Shown here piece after piece: positions 58,071-64,000 of a stretch of 64,000 nt of DNA; the first letter of the stretch is position 1; each line of letters starts with the position of its first letter. The notes under the pieces are model-generated. The model searched no databases. It had not been told where the DNA came from and saw nothing but the letters and a program-made list of their open reading frames with translations. The stretch is from CAIQJJ01 sp964606085. GTDB lineage: Bacteria; Chloroflexota; Anaerolineae; Anaerolineales; UBA4823. The stretch covers positions 49,784 to 113,783 of the forward strand of contig CAZSFD010000004.1 in NCBI GenBank assembly GCA_964606085.1. Direction: 5' to 3'. Position numbers and translations under genes: made by a program.

Positions 58071-59366
58071 TTGCTCACTCAACACACTTTCCCCAACGGT
58101 TTGAAAGTTCTGCTCAAAGAAATCCACACCGCTCCCATCATCAGCCATTGGGTCTGGTATCGGGTCGGGTCACGCGACGAAACGCCGGGAATCACCGGCG
58201 TTTCTCATTGGGTCGAACACATCCAGTTCAAAGGCACGGCCCAATTTGGCAACGGCGTGCTGGATAAAGCCATCGCCCGCGACGGCGGTTATTGGAACGC
58301 CTTCACCTACCTCGACTGGACGACCTACTTCGAGACCACCCCCGCCGAGAAAATTGACCTGGCCCTGCGCCTCGAAGCCGACCGCATGACCGCCAGCCAC
58401 TTCGACCCGGCGGAGATCGAATCGGAACGCACGGTGATCATCTCCGAACGGCAAGGTTCTGAAAACGAACCGCTCTTTCGCCTGGGCGAAGAAGTGCAGG
58501 CGGCGGCCTTCCGTGTTCACCCCTATCACCACGAAATCATCGGCGATATGGCCGACCTGCTGCACATGCAGCGCGACGATCTGTACGCCCACTACCAGCA
58601 CTACTACCACCCTGGCAATGCCGTGCTGACCATGGCCGGCGATTTCGACACCGCCACCCTGCTGGCCCGCCTGGAAGAACTTTACGCCCCCATTCCCGCT
58701 GGCCCGGCGGTGCGGCGTCACCAGCGCCCCGAACCGGCTCAAACTGGCGAGCGGCGCATCACCGTCGAAGGCCCCGGCGAGACGACCTTCCTCCAGGCGG
58801 CCTACCACGCCCCCGCCGCCGCCCACGACGACTTCTTCGCCTTCACCGTCCTCGATAGCCTGCTGGCCGGCCCCAGCAGCCTCAACCTGTTCGGCGGCGG
58901 CATCTCCAACAAGACCAGCCGCCTCTACCGCGCCCTGGTCGAAAGCGAGCTGGCCGTAGGCGTGGGCGGCGGGCTGGCTGCCACCATAGACCCCTACCTC
59001 TACACGCTCATTGTCACCGTCCACCCCGAACAAGGCCCCGCAGCCCCCTTGCAAGCCCTCGATGCCGAAATCCAGCGCATCCAGGAGACGCCGCCGCCCT
59101 GGGCCGAGGTCGAACGGGCCGTCAAACAGGCGCGCGCCCTCTTCGCCTATGGCAGCGAAAGCATCACCAACCAGGCCTACTGGCTCGGCTTCGCCGAAAT
59201 GTTCGCCACCTACGACTGGTTCACCACCTACCTCGACCGCCTGGCCGCCGTCACGCCCGCCGATGTGCAGCGCGCCGCCCAGACCTACCTGCGCCCGCAA
59301 AACCGCACGCTGGGCATTTATTTGCCGACAGGCGATGATGGTGAAGGTTTACAGGTTGAAAATTGA
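58071..59366 (+). CDS. M16 zinc peptidase, catalytic subunit
   Basis: This 431-residue protein starts at TTG 58071 with AGGA upstream. The inverted zinc motif HxxEH is His46-x2-Glu49-His50 in SHWVEH, and the distal Glu lies in the EIESERTVIISERQ segment. A second, inactive M16 half follows. It should be a pitrilysin/processing-peptidase type enzyme working with the protein encoded next. There is no signal peptide. The last residues (GEGLQVEN) come from the TACAGGTTGAAAATTGAAGG word repeat. Confidence 0.9.
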   Translation: MLTQHTFPNGLKVLLKEIHTAPIISHWVWYRVGSRDETPGITGVSHWVEHIQFKGTAQFGNGVLDKAIARDGGYWNAFTYLDWTTYFETTPAEKIDLALRLEADRMTASHFDPAEIESERTVIISERQGSENEPLFRLGEEVQAAAFRVHPYHHEIIGDMADLLHMQRDDLYAHYQHYYHPGNAVLTMAGDFDTATLLARLEELYAPIPAGPAVRRHQRPEPAQTGERRITVEGPGETTFLQAAYHAPAAAHDDFFAFTVLDSLLAGPSSLNLFGGGISNKTSRLYRALVESELAVGVGGGLAATIDPYLYTLIVTVHPEQGPAAPLQALDAEIQRIQETPPPWAEVERAVKQARALFAYGSESITNQAYWLGFAEMFATYDWFTTYLDRLAAVTPADVQRAAQTYLRPQNRTLGIYLPTGDDGEGLQVEN

Positions 59367-59460
59367 AGGTTATTGCCATGCTCAATACATATCCCCCACA
59401 TTTCCCGACCTTCAACCTTCAACCTTCAACTTGCAACTTGCAACTTGCCACCTTCGACCT
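59343..59460. repeat. TTGCAACTTGCAACCTTCAACC word repeat inside coding ends
   Basis: GAAGGTTTACAGGTTGAAAATTGAAGG (in parts 59343-59370) and ACCTTCAACCTTCAACC, TTGCAACTTGCAACTTGCC (59409-59451) are inverted forms of the same word. They encode the C-terminus of one peptidase and about 20 residues at the N-terminus of the next. Confidence 0.8.
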
Positions 59461-60721
59461 GCCACGCAACACCCTCCCCGGCCCCGACGACATCCTGCGC
59501 GCCGAACTGCCCAACGGCATCATCGTCCTCGCTCGCGCCAACTTCAACAGCCCATCGGTGGTCATCAGCGGCTATTTGCCCGCCGGCAGCCTGTTCGATA
59601 GCGACGAAAAGCTCGGCCTGGCCGATTTCACCGCCGCAGCGTTGATGCGCGGCACGCAGGCCCGTTCGTTTCAACAAATTTACGACACGCTCGAATCGTG
59701 CGCGGCCAGCCTCGGCTTCGGCGGCGGCACGCATTCCACATCGTTCAGCGGGCGCTCACTGGCCGAAGACCTGCCCCTGCTGCTCGAACTGCTCGCCGAA
59801 AGCCTGCGCCAGCCCACCTTCCCCGCCGACCAGGTGGAAAAGCTGCGCGCCCAACTGCTCACCGGCCTGGCCCTGCGCGCCCAAGATACCGGCGAGATGG
59901 CCTCGCTCACCTTCGACCAGATCCTCTACGCCGGACACCCGTACAGCCGCCCCGAAGATGGCTACCCCGAAACGATCCAGGCCATCACCCGCGACGACCT
60001 GGCCGAATTTCACCGCCAGACCTACGGCCCGCGCGGCCTGGTGCTGTCTATCGTCGGCGCAATCGAACCCGAAGCAGCCCTTTCCGGCGTGTCTGCCGCC
60101 CTCGGCGACTGGCTGAATGCCACACAGTCTTCCGCCCCTGCCCTGCCCCCACTGGCCGCGCTGTCTGAAACCATCACCCGCAAGGTCGCCATCCCTGGCA
60201 AATCACAGACCGACATCGTCCTCGGCTGCCCTGGCCCCGCACGCTGCGATAGCCACTACCTGGCCGCCAGCCTGGGCAACAGCGTGCTGGGACAGTTTGG
60301 CATGTATGGCCGCCTGGGCGAAGTGGTGCGTGAGCGCAACGGCCTGGCCTATTACGCCTACAGCAGCCTCAGCGGCGGCATTGGTCCCGGCCCGTGGTAC
60401 GTCTCGGCGGGCGTAGACCCGGCCAATGTCGAAACCGCCATCAACCTGATCCGCGAGGAACTCGTCCGCTTTGTCAGCGAACCTGTCAGCGCCGAGGAAC
60501 TGGCCGACAGCCAGGCCAATTTTGTTGGCCGCCTGCCGCTCGGCTTCGAGGCCAACGCCAATGTGGCCGGCAGCCTGCTGCATATCGAACACCACCAACT
60601 CGGCCTCGATTACTACCGCCGCTACCCCGACCTGATCCGCGCCATCACCCCCGCCGAGGTGCTCGCCGCCGCCCAGCACTACCTCCAGCCTGATAAACTC
60701 GGCATCGCCATCGCCGGTTGA
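59378..60721 (+). CDS. M16 peptidase-like partner lacking the zinc motif
   Basis: This 447-residue protein starts at ATG 59378; a TTG at 59363 that overlaps the previous stop is an alternative. It has the M16 double-domain fold (ELPNGIIVLARANFNSPSV, LADFTAAALMRGT) but no HxxEH where the active subunit has it. The C-terminal half keeps the Arg/Tyr region RERNGLAYYAYSSLSGG used for substrate binding. It should complement the upstream subunit in a heterodimer. Residues about 5-25 (FPTFNLQPSTCNLQLATF) are repeat-encoded. Confidence 0.88.
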   Translation: MLNTYPPHFPTFNLQPSTCNLQLATFDLPRNTLPGPDDILRAELPNGIIVLARANFNSPSVVISGYLPAGSLFDSDEKLGLADFTAAALMRGTQARSFQQIYDTLESCAASLGFGGGTHSTSFSGRSLAEDLPLLLELLAESLRQPTFPADQVEKLRAQLLTGLALRAQDTGEMASLTFDQILYAGHPYSRPEDGYPETIQAITRDDLAEFHRQTYGPRGLVLSIVGAIEPEAALSGVSAALGDWLNATQSSAPALPPLAALSETITRKVAIPGKSQTDIVLGCPGPARCDSHYLAASLGNSVLGQFGMYGRLGEVVRERNGLAYYAYSSLSGGIGPGPWYVSAGVDPANVETAINLIREELVRFVSEPVSAEELADSQANFVGRLPLGFEANANVAGSLLHIEHHQLGLDYYRRYPDLIRAITPAEVLAAAQHYLQPDKLGIAIAG

Positions 60722-60734
60722 AGGTTGGCTCACG

Positions 60735-60769
60735 ATCAACCTGCCACTTGCCACTTGCCACCTGCTCCC
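60735..60769. repeat. ACCTGCCACTTGCCACTTGCC word repeat
   Basis: Three near copies of TGCCACT lie directly before the acpS start codon, replacing a recognisable SD. Confidence 0.7.
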
Positions 60770-61132
60770 ATGCTCGTCACCGGCATAGACCTTCTCGACA
60801 TTCACCGCCTGCAAGCCACCCTCGACCGTTATGGCGAGCGCTTTTTGTCGCGCATCTTCACCCCTGGCGAGGTGGCCGATTGCAAGGGAAATATCGCCTC
60901 GCTGGCGGCCCGCTTCGCCGCCAAAGAAGCCGCCTCGAAGGCGCTGGGGACGGGCATCGGGCCAATCCGGTGGCAGGAGATCGAAATTGTGCGTGGCCGC
61001 GAACGCCAACCACTGCTGCGCCTGCACGGGGCCGCGGCGGCCAAAGCAGGCGAGTTGGGCATCCGTGAATGGTCGGTCAGCCTCAGCCACACACAAGGAC
61101 AGGCCATTGCCATGGTCGTCGGGATGGGGTAA
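60770..61132 (+). CDS. acpS: Holo-[acyl-carrier-protein] synthase
   Basis: This 120-residue enzyme transfers 4'-phosphopantetheine from CoA to acyl carrier protein. It has the AcpS motifs VTGIDLLDIHRL with the metal-binding Asp, FLSRIFTPGE, LAARFAAKEAASKALGTG with the Glu, and WSVSLSHTQGQAIA. Length is normal for the family. No SD is visible; the word repeat abuts the start, so expression may depend on coupling or on the repeat. Confidence 0.92.
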   Translation: MLVTGIDLLDIHRLQATLDRYGERFLSRIFTPGEVADCKGNIASLAARFAAKEAASKALGTGIGPIRWQEIEIVRGRERQPLLRLHGAAAAKAGELGIREWSVSLSHTQGQAIAMVVGMG

Positions 61133-61148
61133 ATGAGCATTTCTTAAT

Positions 61149-61188
61149 TTGACAAACTCTATCCAAATTGATATTATTTCGACATCAA
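61149..61188 (+). promoter_or_regulatory. Promoter of the MarR-family gene with overlapping inverted repeat
   Basis: TTGACA (61149-61154) and TATTAT (61172-61177) are 17 bp apart. TTGAT (61168-61172) and ATCAA (61184-61188) form an inverted repeat over the -10 region, a plausible site for autorepression. Confidence 0.65.
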
Positions 61189-61206
61189 AACAATTGAGCG
61201 ATTGAG

Positions 61207-61662
61207 ATGCCCACCCACTACCCCGGAACCGCCGAAGAAACCCTGGCGCTAAACACCTTTATCAAATTCACCCGTGCCTACGAATCGGTGATGTCTCGCC
61301 TGGCGCAGCTCGGCAATTTGGAAGGCCTGACGGTCAGCCAGTTTGGTGTACTCGAAACGCTGCATCACCTCGGCCCGATGTGCCAGGGTGAGATCAGCGG
61401 CAAACTGCTCAAAAGCTGTGGCAACATCACCCTGGTGCTGGATAACCTGGAGAAGCACGGCCTGGTACGGCGAGAGCGCGACCGTGAAGACCGCCGCATG
61501 GTGACGGTCTCGCTCACCGCCGACGGCGAAGCGCTGATTGCCCGCATCTTTCCGCAGCAGGTGGCCGCCATCGTGGCCGAAATGGGCGCGCTGGCCCCCG
61601 CAGAGCAGGAAATGTTCGGGGCGTTGTGCAAGAAGCTGGGTAAGAAAGAAACATCTGGTTAA
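61207..61662 (+). CDS. MarR-family transcriptional regulator
   Basis: This 151-residue protein has a winged-helix MarR domain (about 30-135): LTVSQFGVLETLHHLGP, EISGKLLKSCGNITLVLDNLEKHGLV and the wing RERDREDRRMVTVSLTADG. Regulators of this class often control yceI and flavin-reductase genes, which lie just downstream. It ends at its own terminator, so the genes after it are separate transcripts. Confidence 0.92.
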   Translation: MPTHYPGTAEETLALNTFIKFTRAYESVMSRLAQLGNLEGLTVSQFGVLETLHHLGPMCQGEISGKLLKSCGNITLVLDNLEKHGLVRRERDREDRRMVTVSLTADGEALIARIFPQQVAAIVAEMGALAPAEQEMFGALCKKLGKKETSG

Positions 61663-61684
61663 ACACCCATAACTTCATGGATTA

Positions 61685-61714
61685 CGGTTGATTACCCAAT
61701 CAACCGCTTTTTTT
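61685..61714 (+). terminator. Terminator of the MarR-family gene
   Basis: A 9-bp perfect stem (CGGTTGATT and AATCAACCG) with loop ACCC is followed by C and seven T. Confidence 0.88.
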
Positions 61715-61763
61715 AGCGATATATTTCAAGTTCAAAAGTTTTCATATCAAAGGAGAAAATCTC

Positions 61764-62333
61764 ATGTCCTGGAAACTCGACCCCGCCCATACCGAAATCA
61801 ACTTCAGCGTGCGCCACATGATGGTCAGCAATGTGCGTGGCCGCTTCGAGCGCTTTAGCGCCCATGTGGATGCAAACGAAGAACGGCCCGAATTGTCACA
61901 CATCACCGTGCAGATTGAAGCCGACAGCATCAACACTCGCGAGCCGCAGCGCGACGCCCACCTGCGCTCGGCAGATTTTCTCGATGCCGCCAATTTCCCC
62001 CATCTCACCTTCCAAAGCACCCGCATCGAACCACTCAGCGACCATCACGGCAAAATGTACGGCACATTGAGCATCCGCGGCGAACCCCGCCCGGTGGTGC
62101 TGGACGTGGACTATAATGGTCAATATCAAAATCCGTGGGGTGCGCAAGTGGCCGGGTTCAGCGCGGCCACCAAAATCAGCCGCAAAGAATGGGGGCTGAC
62201 CTGGAATGTGGCGCTCGAAGCTGGCGGCTGGCTGGTGGGCGATGAAATCGCCATCAGCATCGAGGTTGAGTTGAATAAGCAGCCAGAAATGGCCGCGGAA
62301 CCTCAGGCCGTCGAAAGCGCCGCCGCGGCATAA
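61764..62333 (+). CDS. yceI: YceI-family protein, cytoplasmic form
   Basis: This 189-residue lipocalin-like protein matches YceI from residue 1 (WKLDPAHTEINFSVRHMMVSNVRGRFERF, LRSADFLDAANFPHLTFQST, GFSAATKISRKEWGL). In other bacteria members bind polyisoprenoids and are induced by stress or base. Here there is no signal peptide. SD AAAGGAG precedes the ATG. The C-terminal AAEPQAVESAAAA tail is extra. It is likely a target of the MarR regulator upstream. Confidence 0.9.
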   Translation: MSWKLDPAHTEINFSVRHMMVSNVRGRFERFSAHVDANEERPELSHITVQIEADSINTREPQRDAHLRSADFLDAANFPHLTFQSTRIEPLSDHHGKMYGTLSIRGEPRPVVLDVDYNGQYQNPWGAQVAGFSAATKISRKEWGLTWNVALEAGGWLVGDEIAISIEVELNKQPEMAAEPQAVESAAAA

Positions 62334-62340
62334 ATGCGTG

Positions 62341-62373
62341 GTGCGGGGCGTACTTGTGGGGTACGCCCCGCAC
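62341..62373. repeat. 13-bp perfect palindrome after yceI
   Basis: GTGCGGGGCGTAC (62341-62353) pairs with GTACGCCCCGCAC (62361-62373) around a 7-nt loop. It begins 8 bp past the yceI stop and has no T-run; it lies 18 bp before the next start codon. Confidence 0.7.
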
Positions 62374-62391
62374 CCGCCTCTTGAGGTCACC

Positions 62392-62949
62392 ATGTCCATT
62401 CATATTCTTGGCATCTCTGGCAGTTTGCGCCGCACTTCGTACAACACCGCCCTGCTGCACGCCGCCGCAGACCTGCTGCCCGCAGGCGCAACACTCGAAA
62501 TACTCACCCTGGCTGAAATCCCGCTTTTCAACCAGGATGAAGAGACCCCGCTTCCGCCTGCTGTGCGCGCCTTCAAAGACCTCATTGCCGCCGCCGATGC
62601 AGTGATTTTTGCCACGCCCGAATATAATGCCTCGCTTCCTGGCGTGCTCAAAAATGCCATAGACTGGGCCTCGCGCCCGCCCGACCGGGTGTTGGATGGC
62701 AAACTTGCTGCCATCATTGGCGCATCTACCGGGCAGTTTGGCACACTGCGCGCCCAACTGCACCTGCGCCAGATTTTGTCGCACATCAATATGCAGGTGG
62801 TCAACAAACCCGAAGTGTACGTGATGCAGGCCAAAAGCAAATTCGACGCCGATGGCCGCCTGACGGACGAAACAACCCGCAATTTCATCCGTGAGTTGTT
62901 GGTTAACCTGGTCAACATGGCCGCGCAGCGAAAGGACTCCCCCCCATGA
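62392..62949 (+). CDS. NADPH-dependent FMN reductase family
   Basis: This 185-residue flavodoxin-fold protein has the FMN-binding loop LGISGSLRRTSYNTAL at the N-terminus and TPEYNASLPGVLKNAIDWASRP, the signature of the YieF/chromate-reductase and azoreductase-like group. It should reduce quinones or other electrophiles with NAD(P)H. SD is weak (TTGAGGTC). It overlaps msrA by 4 bp (ATGA), so the two are likely co-expressed under oxidative stress. Confidence 0.92.
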   Translation: MSIHILGISGSLRRTSYNTALLHAAADLLPAGATLEILTLAEIPLFNQDEETPLPPAVRAFKDLIAAADAVIFATPEYNASLPGVLKNAIDWASRPPDRVLDGKLAAIIGASTGQFGTLRAQLHLRQILSHINMQVVNKPEVYVMQAKSKFDADGRLTDETTRNFIRELLVNLVNMAAQRKDSPP

Positions 62950-63503
62950 ACGACGTAACGACACCCCCCACGACAGAAATCGCCACCCTCGGCGGCGGCT
63001 GCTTTTGGTGTTTGGAAGCCGTCTACCAACGACTGCAAGGTGTGACGCAGGTCGTTTCTGGCTATGCCGGCGGCAAACTGCCCAACCCATCCTACCAGCT
63101 CGTCTGCACCGGTCTGACCGGCCACGCCGAGGTCGTTCAGGTGACATTCGACCCGGCGGTCGTCAGTTTCGGTGAAATCATCGAGATTTTCTTCACCATC
63201 CACGACCCGACCACCCGCAACCGCCAGGGGGCCGATGTCGGCACGCAGTATCGCTCAGCCATCTTCTACCACTCGCCCGAACAAAAAGCCATCGCCGAGC
63301 AGGTGATCGCCAGCCTGACTGCCGAACGGTTATGGCCCAAACCCATCGTCACCGAAGTCACCTCGCTGGATAAGTTTTACCCCGCCGAAGCCTATCACCA
63401 GAATTACTTCAACGACAACCCCTACCAGGGCTATTGCCAGGCTGTGGTGGCCCCCAAAGTTGCCAAATTTCGTCAGAAATTTGCCGATAAGCTAAAACCA
63501 TAA
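62946..63503 (+). CDS. msrA: Peptide methionine sulfoxide reductase A
   Basis: This 185-residue enzyme repairs S-methionine sulfoxide. It has GGGCFWCLEAVYQRLQGV with the catalytic Cys, SGYAGG, YQLVCTGLTGHAEVVQV, and the YHQNYF C-terminal signature. The recycling step would need a thioredoxin; redox proteins at 36 kb could supply this only if enzymes and compartments match. It is coupled to the FMN reductase gene. Confidence 0.95.
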   Translation: MNDVTTPPTTEIATLGGGCFWCLEAVYQRLQGVTQVVSGYAGGKLPNPSYQLVCTGLTGHAEVVQVTFDPAVVSFGEIIEIFFTIHDPTTRNRQGADVGTQYRSAIFYHSPEQKAIAEQVIASLTAERLWPKPIVTEVTSLDKFYPAEAYHQNYFNDNPYQGYCQAVVAPKVAKFRQKFADKLKP

Positions 63504-63549
63504 ACCCTGGGGGTGTTGCAAAGCGTGGAGCAAACCTGGGGTTTGCGCT

Positions 63550-63568
63550 GGCAAGTCAGAGACTTGCC
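63550..63568. repeat. Small palindrome shared with 40208-40226
   Basis: GGCAAGTC-AGA-GACTTGCC is an 8-bp inverted repeat with the same core and the same downstream CCACG as the copy at 40208-40226. It lies between msrA and the minus-strand fragment. Confidence 0.6.
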
Positions 63569-63580
63569 CCACGAACAACT

Positions 63581-63952
63581 TCACCCTTCAAGAATGCTAT
63601 ACAACAAGTTATCTTCCACGCGGTAAATCAACGGCGCCACCGTCACTGCCGGGTAACGCTGGCGCAGGCGTTTGGCCTCGCTCAACACAAAATCTACCTC
63701 ATTGCCAATCTCGAACATGGGCGCGAAGTGCATAAAGTGGGCTTCGGCCCATTCTTTTTGCCAACCAGCATCCACCAGCCCATCCACAAAGGCTTGTTGG
63801 CGCGCCATCAAATTTACCATTCCGCATTGGTTGTGACCCAGCAAAGCAATCGCCCGCACCCCGCCTACGGCAATGGCATACGATACCTTGAACTCACTGT
63901 AACGTAAATTGGCCCCGCCCGAGCGAATGATGTAGGCGAAATTATCTTGAGT
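63581..63952 (-). pseudogene. Beta-type carbonic anhydrase-like fragment, 5' part missing
   Basis: On the minus strand an open stretch encodes NFAYIIRSGGANLRYSEFK, AVGGVRAIALLGHNQCGMVNL and a normal-looking C-terminus. The HxxC zinc motif (GHNQCGM) fits beta-carbonic anhydrases, but the earlier Cys-x-Asp block is missing. Upstream, at 63953-63955, there is an in-frame TAA, and the remaining bases to 64000 are AT-rich and unrelated. Either the gene is truncated or the contig edge is chimeric as in tadA. Confidence 0.65.
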
Positions 63953-64000
63953 TTAGAGTTCAATTAAGCTAGACAAAGAGAACCTTAAAAATTCAGAAAT

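Overview
The window reads as a chromosomal contig from an uncultured member of the Chloroflexota, most likely Anaerolineae-like. This is inferred from the gene mix: a Tad/Flp pilus with a receiver-domain TadZ, GH2/GH10 glycosidases, CheB-CheR-PAS fusions, DtxR-FeoA fusions and many lipoproteins with Thr/Pro-rich stalks, with no outer-membrane assembly genes seen. No rRNA or phylogenetic marker was available to confirm it. Most of the window is GC-rich and densely packed. The block from about 19.6 to 31.9 kb, which holds the Tad genes, is visibly AT-richer. The assembly has a 10-N gap at 22890-22899 next to about 190 bp of sequence that does not belong to the gene around it.

Layout. 1-10.3 kb (+) is a carbohydrate run: the end of a solute-binding-like protein, LacZ-type GH2, GH10 xylanase, a hemolysin-III-like membrane protein, a GH99-like lipoprotein, a PAS-GGDEF cyclase and a second GH2 enzyme. 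10.5-12.9 kb is an ECF sigma factor, its zinc-finger anti-sigma factor and a membrane protein. 12.96-13.3 kb carries tRNA-Cys, tRNA-Gly and tRNA-Phe. 13.4-18.9 kb (-) is a CheB-CheR-PAS protein followed by a PAS-GAF histidine kinase. 19.0-26.5 kb (-) is an apparent operon cpaB-tadZ-tadA-tadB-tadC-comF-hpf with a recognisable promoter and terminator. 26.7-29.5 kb (+) holds two polytopic membrane proteins, one PIG-V-like. 29.6-31.7 kb (-) holds a NarL-type regulator, a DegS-like kinase and a 49-residue Flp pilin gene with its own promoter. 31.9-36.0 kb has glutamine synthetase, a truncated acetyltransferase and a GAF-domain kinase.

36.0-38.7 kb is a redox, lipoprotein and folate cluster. On the minus strand is a lipoprotein thioredoxin whose first active-site cysteine codon is an in-frame TGA, giving a W-U-G-S-C motif followed by a small hairpin at a SECIS-like distance. 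It is read here as a candidate selenoprotein. Divergent from it are a TlpA-like thioredoxin, an Lgt-like protein, a DUF302 protein, FolB and tRNA-Lys. 38.9-50.3 kb holds a PHP phosphoesterase, a class I amidotransferase-type hydrolase, MurI, an SbcD/Mre11-like nuclease, a C39-like peptidase, glutamate dehydrogenase, a solute-binding-like protein without signal peptide, a VapBC pair, a Nudix hydrolase and class II aldolase. 51.5-56.8 kb (-) is an iron run: a canonical DtxR regulator, a membrane-anchored DtxR-FeoA fusion, FeoB split into separate G-domain and membrane genes, and an iron-sulfur aldo/keto reductase, behind a good promoter with a DtxR-box-like site. 57.3-64 kb holds a membrane protein, an M16 peptidase pair, AcpS, MarR, YceI, an FMN reductase, MsrA and a carbonic anhydrase fragment at the right edge.

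Two genome-scale habits stand out. First, word-like tandem repeats (TTGCAACTTGCAAC, GCCACTTGCC and similar) sit at gene junctions and have been absorbed into the ends of neighbouring proteins. Second, perfect palindromes sit at or beside many stop codons.
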